The notes: generated by a model not told the origin, from the sequence alone. A stretch of 64,000 bases of DNA from CAYFZO01 sp965223735 (GCA_965223735.1 OZ245010.1:620001-684000); one strand, 5' to 3'. Numbered from the stretch's first letter, positions 9,662 through 18,544 are shown. Program-made: numbers and translations.

Positions 9662-10882
9662 TACGAGCTCACCCTGGCCGAAAAAAAACGCGGCTATCAC
9701 TACTACACCCAGGTGCGGATCAAAAATTGCCGTCCTTATGGCGGGGATACGTTCGGGAAAAACCCCTACCTTCTGTTATTCCGCAATATCATGGAAAGCA
9801 CCTGGCAACGGCTTAACGCATGTGAGCGGGAAGAATACAAACCTCTTGCCGACCTCAACGAGACGGAAAAAAGCGCCTGGTTGAACAGCATAAGGCTAGA
9901 CAAAGACCACGAAGGGCGCATGGAGTTTTTTGAAAAACATTGGCAGCGCCTGAATGAATTGTCCCGCAATCCTCATCTGATCGCGGAACTGCTGGCGCGC
10001 AATGTGCACACATTCGGAGACGAGAGATTGCTGTATCTGGAGATCATGGCCGGCGCCTCCGGGTACCTCAAGCCGGATGGCGAACAATACTTGCCGGACG
10101 AAGTGGTGACCATCTACAAGGAACGCCTGGCACAAGCCGACGTGCGTGATACCGGCATGGTCGTTCGCCTGCAAGAGTCCCTGCTCCGTTTTGACCCGGA
10201 CGCAGAAGAACAGTTGGAACACCTGTATCGCTTTGTTGCACACAACTCAGATCTTTATGTAGGTCTTAATATGGTGGGGCGGGAAGATAACGACAAAGGA
10301 CACCCGCGCCGTTTTCTTGAGACGCTGCGCAAACTGCGCCGGAAACACGATGTCCGCCTGGCCATACACGCGGGCGAGGTCGATGAGCCCAACCACCACG
10401 TCCGCGACACCCTGCTGCTCGGTGCGGAAAGGATCGGGCACGGCCTGAACCTGATCACCGACGACGACACCATGCGACTGATGCAACACGGCCCCTACCT
10501 AGTGGAAATCAACTTGATCAGCAACCTGTTGCTCGAATACGTGGCGGATTACAGCCAACACCCCTTCCCCGAATACCTGCGTACCGGTATTCCGGTTGCT
10601 CTATCGACCGACGACCGCGGCATGTGGGATTCGAACATGACGGATGAATTCTTCGTTGCGGTGACAGAGTTCAACTTGACCTGACCTGAGATCACCGGGC
10701 TCAGCCGCAACTCGCTTCGTTATGCCTTTGTCGAAGGGCCGATCAAGAAAGGGTTACTACACGCTTTTGACGCGCGCATTACGCAGTTTGAACGCACATT
10801 CCAAACCGACGGATTGCCCGGTGTCGCGATCAGGGAACCCACCCGTTACTCGTTCATCTGCCGTTTCTACCAATTATGTTGA
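9662..10882 (+). pseudogene. Adenosine deaminase-family gene, 5' part lost and nonsense mutated
   Basis: The frame runs into the IS3 end without a start and codes for the C-terminal two thirds of an adenosine deaminase-like amidohydrolase, similar to the ADGF/CECR1 type. It has LAIHAGEVDEP (metal/substrate histidine and glutamate), ERIGHGLNL (catalytic His) and IPVALSTDDRGMW (metal-binding aspartates). An in-frame TGA at 10682-10684 interrupts FNLT-PEITGLSRNSLRYAFVEG, where family logic suggests TGG (Trp). The frame then continues to TGA near 10882. The N-terminal metal-binding region is missing and no piece of it is present left of the IS, so the gene is dead. Confidence 0.82.
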
Positions 10883-10970
10883 CCCTGTATCCCCGGCCTT
10901 GCCCCCGGATAGACCTGTCCGAAATTCGTAGCCGCCCCTGACCGCAAGAATCAACCGTCCGCCGCGAAAA

Positions 10971-11786
10971 CTATGTGGTACGGTGCAAGCCGATCGCCCT
11001 GAGCGTCACCGGCGCAAAAAGCAGCACGCCGAATACCAGCACCATCGCGGTCACAATACTGGGCCCGGACGGCATGTCGAACTCGACGGCGCCCCAAACG
11101 CCGACGATGACCGAGATCACGCCGATAAGCGACGCCACTCCGGCCATCGCTTCGGGCGAGCGCACGAACTGGCGCGCGGCGGCAGCGGGAATGATCAGCA
11201 TCGAGGCGATCAGCAAAATACCGACAATGCGGATTGACGCCGCCACCACGATCGTCATCAAGGACATCAGAAGAAGATTTTTCCGGAAGGTTTTCACGCC
11301 TTCCGCCCTGGCCAGGTCCTCGTGCACGGTCATCAGCGTGAGCGACGACCAGTTGGCCAGCAACAAACCGAGCATTACGGCGCCGCTGCCGTAAATCCAG
11401 TACAGATCACCCAGCGTAACCGCCAGAACATCGCCAAAAAGGTAATCGTGCAGCTCAAAGTGGGGATCGTCCAGAAAGCTGACAGCCACCATCCCGATCG
11501 CCAGCGAGGCATGGGCCAGAATGCCGAGCAGGGTATCCGTCGCCAGCACTTGTTTATGCTGAAACCAGACCAGGATCACCGCAAAGGTGGAACAAATTAT
11601 CACTGTCCCCAGATTGACGCTGAAGCCGTACAGCAGGCCGAGCGCAATGCCCAGCAAAGCACTGTGGGCGAGCGAGTCGCCGAAATAAGCCATGCGCCGC
11701 CACACCGCAAAGCATCCGAGTGCACCGGCGATCAGGGCGACGCCAATGCCTGCACCCAAAGCACGGAGGATCAGGTCATCCGGCAT
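10971..11786 (-). CDS. znuB: Zinc ABC transporter permease
   Basis: This 271-residue, strongly hydrophobic protein with about eight membrane helices belongs to the ABC-3 family of zinc/manganese permeases. MPDDLILRALGAGIGVAL, GDSLAHSALLGIALG and the late RIVGILLIASMLIIPAAAARQ are typical ZnuB segments. It imports Zn2+ across the inner membrane with ZnuC and a periplasmic ZnuA. I chose ATG 11786, which overlaps the end of znuC by 11 nt and gives a start where family members begin. No znuA gene is in the window, so the binding protein must be encoded elsewhere. Confidence 0.92.
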   Translation of the reverse strand: MPDDLILRALGAGIGVALIAGALGCFAVWRRMAYFGDSLAHSALLGIALGLLYGFSVNLGTVIICSTFAVILVWFQHKQVLATDTLLGILAHASLAIGMVAVSFLDDPHFELHDYLFGDVLAVTLGDLYWIYGSGAVMLGLLLANWSSLTLMTVHEDLARAEGVKTFRKNLLLMSLMTIVVAASIRIVGILLIASMLIIPAAAARQFVRSPEAMAGVASLIGVISVIVGVWGAVEFDMPSGPSIVTAMVLVFGVLLFAPVTLRAIGLHRTT

Positions 11787-12510
11787 CGTCGCCCCCGTCG
11801 TGGTAGTGGTCGTGCACGTGGTGATAAACCGACACCATACGCGCCATGTCATTGCCGAACAACGAGATGAACTCCGGGTCCCTGGTCACCACCTGCGGCT
11901 CGCCAGAACAGCAGATATGGTGAAACAGGCACACCACCTGCCTGGTGCACGACATCACCAGATGCAGGTCGTGCGACACCATTAAAATGCCGATCCGGCG
12001 CTGCTCGTAGATACGTTCGAGCAGCTTGTAGAACGCCAGTTGCCCGGAAATATCGAGGTTCTGCGCGGGTTCGTCCAACACCAGCAACTCCGGGTCGCCC
12101 AGCAGCGCGCGCGCCAGCAATACCCGCTGCAACTCACCACCGGAAAGCAAATGCAGTGGCTTTTCAGACAGATCCCGGATACCAGTTTCCTCCCCCACCT
12201 GCCGTATCGCTGCGTCGTCGGTTTTTTTTCTGAGCCTCAGAAACCGGCGTGCCGTGATCGGCATCAGATGGTCAACGATCAGCGACTGCGGCACATAACC
12301 GATTTTGACGCCCGGTTTGCGAGCAACGCTGCCTTTATCCGGCTGATAAAGCCCTATCAGGCATTTGAGAAGCATGGATTTCCCGGCGCCGTTGGGACCG
12401 ATGATGGTAATGAAGTCGCGCGCGCCGACCGCAAGCGAGACATTCTTCAGGATCGCGCGCCGCTGATGAAATACGCTGAGTGCTTCCGCCCTGATCAATG
12501 CACCCGACAT
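11776..12510 (-). CDS. znuC: Zinc ABC transporter ATP-binding protein
   Basis: This 244-residue ABC ATPase has Walker A GPNGAGKS, a signature LSGGELQRVLLARALL, Walker B ELLVLDEPAQNLD and a switch-region His in MVSHDLHLVMS, followed by the C-terminal CLFHHICCSGEPQVV segment typical of ZnuC. It energises zinc import through ZnuB. Its ATG (12508-12510) overlaps the zur stop as TAATG, indicating translational coupling in a zur-znuC-znuB operon. Confidence 0.93.
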   Translation of the reverse strand: MSGALIRAEALSVFHQRRAILKNVSLAVGARDFITIIGPNGAGKSMLLKCLIGLYQPDKGSVARKPGVKIGYVPQSLIVDHLMPITARRFLRLRKKTDDAAIRQVGEETGIRDLSEKPLHLLSGGELQRVLLARALLGDPELLVLDEPAQNLDISGQLAFYKLLERIYEQRRIGILMVSHDLHLVMSCTRQVVCLFHHICCSGEPQVVTRDPEFISLFGNDMARMVSVYHHVHDHYHDGGDDAG

Positions 12511-12977
12511 TATATCCCCCCGTCCCTGCATTCGCGGCACCGCCCCTCTATTTCCAGGGTGGTGTGCCCGAGCCTGAACTCGTTTTTGCCAGCGGCCTCC
12601 CTGATGACCTGCTCCAGCTCGCCGCTGCAACACTCTTTGACTTCCCCGCAACCGGAGCAGAGCAGAAAATAACATTCGTCATGCTTCAGCGGATGACTGC
12701 ACCCCACATAGGCGTTCAAACTACTCAGCTTGTGAACCAGACCGCACTCCAACAAAAAATCCAGCGACCGATAGACCGTCGGCGGCCTGACGGCGGCGAT
12801 GCTGTTGTCCAGTTTCCCCAAAATTTCATACGCCTTTACCGGCCCGTGGCCTGCCCAGACCAATTCCAACACCCTGCGCCGCAATTTAGTAAAACGCACC
12901 CCCCGGTCGCGGCAGATCATCTCTGCCGTTACAAGCGCGCTCCTGATACAGACCTTGTGCGTGCGACAGACAGGCAT
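12510..12977 (-). CDS. zur: Zinc uptake regulator, Fur family
   Basis: This protein of about 155 residues has an N-terminal winged helix (RFTKLRRRVLELVWAGHGPVKAYEILGKL, then PPTVYRSLDFLLECGLVHKL) and a C-terminal metal-binding half with HPLKHDE, LLCSGCGEV and a final CRECRDGG; the cysteine pairs form the structural zinc site. It should repress znuCB and itself when zinc is replete. I chose ATG 12977, preceded by GGGGAG at 10-nt spacing, over the upstream TTG at 12998. It is first in the operon, and a palindromic Zur-type operator lies 36 bp upstream of its start. Confidence 0.9.
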   Translation of the reverse strand: MPVCRTHKVCIRSALVTAEMICRDRGVRFTKLRRRVLELVWAGHGPVKAYEILGKLDNSIAAVRPPTVYRSLDFLLECGLVHKLSSLNAYVGCSHPLKHDECYFLLCSGCGEVKECCSGELEQVIREAAGKNEFRLGHTTLEIEGRCRECRDGGI

Positions 12978-13013
12978 ACCGAAATCACTCCCCGGCAAAG
13001 GCCGACCCGAGAA

Positions 13014-13032
13014 AATGTTATGTTATAACATT
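13014..13032. promoter_or_regulatory. Zur operator, perfect inverted repeat
   Basis: AATGTTAT (13014-13021) and ATAACATT (13025-13032) form a perfect 8-bp inverted repeat around GTT, closely matching the known gammaproteobacterial Zur box. It sits between the divergent zur operon and the outer-membrane protein gene, so it may control both. Confidence 0.85.
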
Positions 13033-13145
13033 ATGAGCAGAGCCGTCAAGTGCGGGCTTCGGCAAGCGAAAGCCTGGATAGCTGATTAAATAATGAACCA
13101 AGATGGTGATGGTATGTTACTAAATCCGCCGCAGGAGGCAGGAGA

Positions 13146-14036
13146 ATGAACGTGAAAAACAGACCCGCGCACAGTTCAGGAATTTTGCTGCTCGCATTCA
13201 GCCTGACAGTTGCATCCGCCGCCGCGCAGGAACGGACCGGAGCCTACTTCGGTTTTGACCTCGGCGTCTTTTTCCCGCAGAGCATAGACACCAAAGGCAA
13301 CGACACCGACGTTGTAAAAACGGAATGCGACGGTTTTCTGTATCCTGCCTCTATAAACACCGCGGAATGCGAAGGACGCGGCGTTGATTGGACAAATCGT
13401 TTTGATATGGACACGGGCGCGCTCGCCGGCCTGACCGTCGGCTATATGATGGACAGCTTCCGTTTTGAACTTGAATACCTTTACAGAGCGGGAGACGGGG
13501 AGACTTCTTCGCTGGGCATTGTCGGCAGCAGCAGAGACGGGGAGTTTGTGATCGACGATGAGCAACTCAGCGGTTTCGAGTCGCACCACCTGTTTGCCAG
13601 CATGTACTACGACTTCCTGAACGGCTCAAAATTCACGCCGTATGTCGGCGTCGGCGTCGGTTGGGCAAAAACCGAGGTCGATTATGAAGGACTTCTCGTC
13701 AGAAACTCCCCTGATGTTTTCAGGAACAACCCGAGCTTGACGTCTAAACTGAATGCCGCCGGCACCGTGACCCGGGGTGAAACGAAACTTGACGACGACG
13801 GGTTCGGCTACCAGATCCTGGTCGGGGCCGACTACTGGTTCGCCGAGCACTTATCCCTCGGCATAAAATTCCGCTATGCGGAGTTCGACGGCATTGATGA
13901 CGAACGCCATGACTGGGATATTTTAAGGGGCCACGATTCAGCCATTGCCCCCGGCGGCGACCGCGTGAGATACGGGATAGAAAGCAACGACCTCCGGTTC
14001 TGGGGCGCCTCGCTGAACCTGAAACACCGCTTCTGA
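13146..14036 (+). CDS. Outer-membrane beta-barrel protein, probably zinc-regulated
   Basis: This 296-residue protein has a signal peptide (GILLLAFSLTVASAAAQE) and alternating amphipathic strands ending in LNLKHRF; the terminal phenylalanine is the usual C-terminal signal of outer-membrane barrels. Repeated segments such as FRFELEYLYRAGDG, FTPYVGVGVGWAKTEVDY and LSLGIKFRYAEFDGI fit an OmpA/OmpW-like or porin-like barrel. An AGGAGG sequence just upstream of ATG 13146 supports the start. It is divergent from zur and shares the intergenic Zur box 114 bp upstream, so a role in zinc-limited growth is inferred. A precise family was not recognised. Confidence 0.75.
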   Translation: MNVKNRPAHSSGILLLAFSLTVASAAAQERTGAYFGFDLGVFFPQSIDTKGNDTDVVKTECDGFLYPASINTAECEGRGVDWTNRFDMDTGALAGLTVGYMMDSFRFELEYLYRAGDGETSSLGIVGSSRDGEFVIDDEQLSGFESHHLFASMYYDFLNGSKFTPYVGVGVGWAKTEVDYEGLLVRNSPDVFRNNPSLTSKLNAAGTVTRGETKLDDDGFGYQILVGADYWFAEHLSLGIKFRYAEFDGIDDERHDWDILRGHDSAIAPGGDRVRYGIESNDLRFWGASLNLKHRF

Positions 14037-14208
14037 AAAGCGCACGCGCCCCTCCCCGCATCAGGCGGGCTGAACGAAAGTCTTTCTCGGTCTTCAGAAA
14101 ATCAGGTTGTGAAGCCAGCCGCTGAAAAATGCTGAGAGAGGTCTTTCAAATGCAGAGTTGGATGTTGTATTTCAGATCAACGATATCAGATCAAGCCGGA
14201 TACCAGTG

Positions 14209-14496
14209 TCACCACCGTCCGCCGCCGCTTTTACTACCGCCGCGGTCATTGCGCTCTCTGGCAAGATTAACTCTTAAAGTCCTGCCTTCCAATTCCTTGC
14301 CGTTCTGCTCCAGAGCTTTCTCCGCCGCTTCCTGGCTGCTGAATGTCACAAAGGCAAAACCTTTAGACCTGCCGGTGTCCCTGTCTTTTATCAGGGCAAC
14401 TTCGTCAATGTTTCCATAGGTTGAAAACAGTTGCTCCAAATGAGACTCATCCACCGAATAGGAAAGATTTCCCACATACAATTTATTTTGTTGCAT
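14209..14496 (-). CDS. RNA-binding protein with a single RRM domain
   Basis: This 95-residue protein is nearly all one RNA recognition motif: RNP2 KLYVGNLSYSV at 5-15, RNP1 KGFAFVTFSS at 45-54, then a glycine-rich tail (RERNDRGGSKSGGGRW). Such single-RRM proteins are widespread in cyanobacteria and proteobacteria, often cold-inducible, and bind single-stranded RNA. Nothing nearby indicates its targets. ATG 14496 has no strong Shine-Dalgarno. It stands alone, transcribed away from the tnpB element. Confidence 0.9.
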   Translation of the reverse strand: MQQNKLYVGNLSYSVDESHLEQLFSTYGNIDEVALIKDRDTGRSKGFAFVTFSSQEAAEKALEQNGKELEGRTLRVNLARERNDRGGSKSGGGRW

Positions 14497-14604
14497 TGTT
14501 ATTCCGAATGTTGATTTTATTGTTTATGCGACCGAAAGGCATCGGGTATCCCCCTTCGCCTCAGGCCGCCGGAACCGTATTCTACGCCAATATCCGCTTT
14601 TCTG

Positions 14605-15839
14605 TTAAATAAAGGGAATTATATACAATAGCCCCCAAAGGACTTGAGTATCAGTTTGACGCTTCACAGGCCGGCTCACGCCGCCACCTCCACGTCCAGT
14701 AGCCCCATCCCCGAAGGCCAAGATATTTAATGCGGCATTCACATCCGCATGATCCCGATGACCGCACCCGGTGCAGTGAAAACTGCGTCCCGCACGGCTC
14801 CGCTTGTCTGTATGACCACAGGCATTACATGACATGTCTGACTGGTATAGGCCGGCGGCACCTTCACCACCGACGCCTTGTACGATAAACACTGCTCTAA
14901 CTTGTACCAGCCTGTCGCCAGTATCTCGCGGTTCAGACCCGCCTTCTGCTTGACGTTCCTACCCGGTGCTTCTACCGTCTCTTTCGCACTCGCCGTCATC
15001 CCTTGCGTATTCAAGTCTTCCATGTAAACCACATCATACTTGCGCGCTATCTCTTTTGAAACCTGATGGCACCGATTAGTACGCGCCTGAACAATCTGCG
15101 CCGACGTCTGCTGCACCCATCTGCGCGCACGAAGATAGCGGCCTGACGCCCTGTGCTTCGCCTTCCTGCTCCCACCACCACACCTTGCCGTCATCCTTTG
15201 ATAACGACGCTTCCTCGCTTCCAGTGTACTCGTATCCGGCGCGTGATAAATCGTCCCGTCCGATAATGCTACTTGGCCGACGTTGCGGTCTATACCCACC
15301 TCTTTAGGCACGTGCGGCAAAACCGTTTCCTGTTCCGTCTCATACACCAAATACGCATACCAATCCCCGTGCTCGTTCTTGAGGGTGTCGCTCACCGCCT
15401 TTGCGTCGGGATACGGGTTATGGCCGATGAGCCTCACCTGCCCGATCTTTGCTATATGCAACCAGTCGCCGTTGATTTCGAACGTCCCTGTAGCCAATGG
15501 AATGCTTGCATGTGAAGTGTAGCGCCCCTTGAACTTAGGCAAGCCGCCTTGTCCCTTCCAAAACTGCTTGTAATTCGTCTCTATCGGCTTAAGCGGTGCC
15601 CTGACAATGTGGCTTGAGTATTCATTCAGCCACGAATACGCTTTGCGTAAGTTTGTAAAACGCTTATACAGCGAATATGCCCGCGGATCACACTTGCCAT
15701 AGAACACATACTCATCTCTCAACACGCCCACGAGGTGGTTCCACACAAACCGGCAAGCGCCAGCGGTTCCCCATAACTTGTTCGCCTTCGCGCGCGTCGT
15801 CGGGTGCAAGCGGTAGCGGATTGTTCTATGCGTTTTCAT
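14605..15839 (-). pseudogene. tnpB: TnpB-like RNA-guided nuclease, frameshifted
   Basis: Two overlapping frames together code for about 410 residues of TnpB: an N-terminal RYRLHPTTRAKANKLWGTAGACRFVWN, a first RuvC aspartate in VGIDRNVGQVALSDG, a glutamate in VVYMEDLNTQGM and the last aspartate in HRDHADVNAALNILA. The zinc ribbon (CNACGHTD, then FHCTGCGHRD) is only in frame after a 1-nt correction near 14835, where the upstream frame reads YTSQTC and then HVMPV. One missing T restores SQTCSCNACGHTD. All three acidic residues would then be present. The ATG directly abuts the terminal inverted repeat, and the stop lies at the edge of the target duplication. No tnpA is adjacent. Confidence 0.85.
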
Positions 15840-15870
15840 TGGGGACTATTGTAATAATTCCCTAAATAAA
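14606..15870. mobile_element. Transposon-like unit carrying tnpB, with terminal inverted repeats and 8-bp target duplication
   Basis: A tnpB gene is enclosed by inverted repeats 14614-14637 and 15840-15862. Both begin GGGAATTAT at the outside and end CCCCA at the inside; by hand alignment they match at 22 of 24 positions with one gap and one mismatch. Immediately outside, TAAATAAA occurs at 14606-14613 and again at 15863-15870 as a perfect 8-bp direct repeat. Such repeats plus a target duplication are made by DDE transposases, not by the Y1 transposase of IS200/IS605 elements. No DDE transposase is encoded inside, so the unit looks non-autonomous. Confidence 0.75.
14608..14740 (-). ncRNA. Candidate omega RNA / right-end RNA of the tnpB element
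   Basis: TnpB guide RNAs normally overlap the 3' end of tnpB and run out past the element end. Here the minus-strand stretch from about 14740 is rich in GC hairpins (GGAGGTGGCGGCGTGAGCC) and leads into the terminal repeat. This is positional inference from the family; no scaffold match was tested, and the frameshift makes function doubtful. Confidence 0.25.
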
Positions 15871-15967
15871 CCGACGTATCGGCTTTCGGCCAGACCGCGA
15901 GCCCCGCGTGTTTCCAGCCCCGCACACTTTTCAGCCGGGTGATTTCACAGCGTCGGTCGGGGGAAAG

Positions 15968-16044
15968 TGGTGGCTATGGCTGGACTTGAACCAGCGACAC
16001 CGGCATTATGAATGCCGCGCTCTAACCAACTGAGCTACATAGCC
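15968..16044 (-). tRNA. tRNA-Met (anticodon CAT), elongator type
   Basis: This 77-nt cloverleaf on the minus strand has acceptor GGCTATG with CATAGCC, D-arm AGCTCAGTTGGTTAGAGC, anticodon loop TTCATAA (CAT), T-arm CTGGTTCAAGTCCAG and encoded CCA. It resembles enterobacterial elongator metT rather than initiator tRNA. A lysidine-modified Ile2 tRNA cannot be fully excluded. Confidence 0.95.
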
Positions 16045-16129
16045 ACAAAAACCATCCGCGCATTATTTTAACGCACCGCCGCGGGAATCACGAAACTTCG
16101 CTACGGTCGATATGACAAACGGCGCCGGT

Positions 16130-17218
16130 TCAAACGTTAAAGCGAAAATGCATCACGTCGCCTTCGGCGACAGGATAATCCTTGCCTTCGAGGCGCAGTT
16201 TGCCCGCCTCTCTGCCGCCGTGTTCGCCTCCGCAGGCGATATAGTCGTCGTATCCGATAACTTCAGCGCGGATGAACCCTTTTTCAAAATCACTGTGAAT
16301 GCAGCCGGCGGCCTGCGGCGCGAGAGAACCGCTGCGCGTAGTCCAGGCGTGCGCCTCTTTGGGCCCGGCGGTAAAGAACGTCAGCAGGTCGAGCGCACGG
16401 TAACCCGCCGAGATGACGCGCTCGAGACCTGATACACCGCCCACGTCCTCAAGCAGAACGGCCCGCTCATCCTCGTCAAACCCCTGCAACTCCGCCTCGA
16501 CCTTCGCACAGACCGTCAACAACACAAATCCGTTAGCGTCGGCGTACGCCCGCACTGCATTCACGTACCGGTTGCCCGCCAATCCGCTTTCATCCGTGTT
16601 GGCCACCACGATCATCGGTTTTGCCGTGATCAGGTTCAGTTCACGCGCCAAGGCGTGCTCGTCGTCGTCGAGCTCGAGATCGCGAATGGGCCGGCCCTGC
16701 GCCAGTTCGTCGTGGATGCGCTGCGACGCATGCCGGCGCGCCAGTTCCTGTTTGCCGCCCGCCTTGGCGGCTTTCGCCCCGCGTTCCGCGGCACGTCCGG
16801 CGACTTCGAGATCGGCGAGCAACAGCTCGGTGTTGACCGTTTCAAGATCGGCGACCGGCTCGACCTTGCCGCCGACGTGAACCACCTCCCCGCCTTCAAA
16901 GCAACGCACCACCTGGGCGATGGTCTGCGTACGGCGAATGTGTTCCAGAAAGCGGTTGCCGAGACCTTCGCCTTTTGACGCGCCTTTGACCAGCCCGGCG
17001 ATATCCACGAATTCGAGCACGGTCGGCACCGTCTCCCGCGATTTTGCAATCGCCGAAATCCTGTCGAGGCGTTCATCCGGCACCGGCACTGTACCGACAT
17101 TCGGTTCTATCGTGCAGAAAGGATAATTTTCAGCATCGACATTCATCCGGGTCAGGGCGTTGAACAAGGTTGATTTGCCGACATTCGGCAACCCGACAAT
17201 ACCGCACTTGAAGCCCAT
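16130..17218 (-). CDS. ychF: Redox-regulated ATPase/GTPase YchF
   Basis: This 362-residue universal Obg-family P-loop protein has the expected full length. G1 is GLPNVGKS near the N-terminus, G3 is DIAGLVKGASKGEGLGN, and the altered NxxE specificity motif seen here as NTDES accounts for ATP preference in this family. The C-terminal TGS domain ends GKDYPVAEGDVMHFRFNV. It associates with ribosomes. It follows pth by 2 bp on the same strand, the usual gammaproteobacterial order rplY-pth-ychF, so one operon is likely. Confidence 0.97.
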   Translation of the reverse strand: MGFKCGIVGLPNVGKSTLFNALTRMNVDAENYPFCTIEPNVGTVPVPDERLDRISAIAKSRETVPTVLEFVDIAGLVKGASKGEGLGNRFLEHIRRTQTIAQVVRCFEGGEVVHVGGKVEPVADLETVNTELLLADLEVAGRAAERGAKAAKAGGKQELARRHASQRIHDELAQGRPIRDLELDDDEHALARELNLITAKPMIVVANTDESGLAGNRYVNAVRAYADANGFVLLTVCAKVEAELQGFDEDERAVLLEDVGGVSGLERVISAGYRALDLLTFFTAGPKEAHAWTTRSGSLAPQAAGCIHSDFEKGFIRAEVIGYDDYIACGGEHGGREAGKLRLEGKDYPVAEGDVMHFRFNV

Positions 17219-17220
17219 CG

Positions 17221-17796
17221 CTAATCCTGCGCGTGCAGTGCGTTCACCGCCGCGTCAAACTCGCCCTGCACAAGTTGCGGGATCACCGCGAGCGCGCACC
17301 CGAAACTTTCACGAATACCGGCAACCTCGTCCGCCGTCGCGTCGCTGAGTACGTGGGACACCACCCGCTGCCTGCTGCCGGGATGCCCGACACCGATACG
17401 CAACCGCCAGAAACCGCCGCCGAAGCAACTGATAATATCGCGCAACCCGTTGTGTCCGCCGTGGCCGCCGCCCTGCTTCAGCCGCAATCGCGCCGCCGGA
17501 AAATCAATCTCATCGTGCGCGATCAGTACCTGCTCGCTTTCAATTTTATGAAACGCCGAAAACATTTGCACCGCACGACCGCTTTGGTTCATATAGGTGT
17601 CGGGCTTGAACAGCCACACGGGAGTTGCGGCAATATCCGCACGCGCGCTCGCTCCATGCAATTTCGGTTGACTGCGCAAGTGCGTTCCACACTCCTGCGC
17701 CAGCATATCGACAAACCAGAAACCGGCGTTATGGCGGTTTTTTTCGTATTTCGCGCCGGGATTGCCGAGACCGGCGATCAAAGTGATGCCGCTCAT
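17221..17796 (-). CDS. pth: Peptidyl-tRNA hydrolase
   Basis: This 191-residue enzyme releases tRNA from prematurely dropped peptidyl-tRNA. It opens with MSGITLIAGLGNPGAKYEKNRHN, containing the catalytic histidine (NRHNAGFW) and the conserved N-terminal GLGNPG. FKPDTYMNQSG and LIAHDEIDFPAARLRLKQGGGHGGHNGL carry the other active-site residues. ATG 17796 is the family-consistent start; the longer open frame upstream is untranslated extension. It lies between rplY and ychF on the same strand. Confidence 0.97.
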   Translation of the reverse strand: MSGITLIAGLGNPGAKYEKNRHNAGFWFVDMLAQECGTHLRSQPKLHGASARADIAATPVWLFKPDTYMNQSGRAVQMFSAFHKIESEQVLIAHDEIDFPAARLRLKQGGGHGGHNGLRDIISCFGGGFWRLRIGVGHPGSRQRVVSHVLSDATADEVAGIRESFGCALAVIPQLVQGEFDAAVNALHAQD

Positions 17797-17854
17797 ATTC
17801 AATGTGCAATGGAAAGAGTAACAGACAGCGCAGCGTCGGAACGGGCGCGGGAAT

Positions 17855-18544
17855 TTACTTTTTATCGGGCGCTTTTGAGTCGTCAGCCTGCGCCGCGGCC
17901 TCTCCCTCCGCGGCGACTTCCTCACCTTCAGCCGCCTCTCCAGCAGCCGCCTCTTCTTCCTCAACGACACGCGGTCTGAACACGCTGACGATCGCGCTGT
18001 CGCTCTCCTCGCCGTGCGTCAGGGCAACGATGCTCACGCTTTCCGGCACTTCAATGTCGGACAAATGCAACGAGTGCCCCAGTCCGAGCTGCGAAATATC
18101 AATTTCTATGAATTCAGGCAGATTTTTCGGCAGGCAGGTCACTTCAACGTCGGTCTGGAGGTGATTGATCACACCGCCTTCCCGCTTGACCCCGACACAC
18201 TCTTCCTCGCCCAGAAAGTGCAGCGGAACATGCACTTTGATCTCCTGATCTTCGCTGATGCGAAACAGGTCAAGGTGCAGAATCTGGGGCTTGCTCGGGT
18301 GACGCTGCAAATCGCGCAAAATAACACGTTCTTCTTTGCCATCCACCTTCAAGCTCAGGATGTGCGAATAAAAAGCCTCGTGCTCGAGGTGACGGGACAA
18401 TTCATGCGCCTCAACGGACAAATGCACGGCTTCGCCGGCGCCGTACATCACCGCCGGCACCCGCCCCGCATTGCGCAAGCGGCGAACAGCGTTGCGGCCT
18501 TTCTCCTTGCGCAGACTCGCGTTTAATTCAAACTGATCCTGCAT
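17855..18544 (-). CDS. rplY: 50S ribosomal protein L25, long CTC form
   Basis: This 229-residue member of the L25/Ctc family binds 5S rRNA. The N-terminal L25 domain (FELNASLRKEKGRNAVRRLRNAGRVPAVMYG) is followed by the TL5-type beta domain (KVHVPLHFLGEEECVGVKREGGVINH), then a low-complexity acidic alanine/glutamate tail of about 40 residues ending DDSKAPDKK. ATG 18544 gives the usual start MQDQFELNA. It is the first gene of a probable rplY-pth-ychF operon and lies downstream of prs. Confidence 0.96.
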   Translation of the reverse strand: MQDQFELNASLRKEKGRNAVRRLRNAGRVPAVMYGAGEAVHLSVEAHELSRHLEHEAFYSHILSLKVDGKEERVILRDLQRHPSKPQILHLDLFRISEDQEIKVHVPLHFLGEEECVGVKREGGVINHLQTDVEVTCLPKNLPEFIEIDISQLGLGHSLHLSDIEVPESVSIVALTHGEESDSAIVSVFRPRVVEEEEAAAGEAAEGEEVAAEGEAAAQADDSKAPDKK

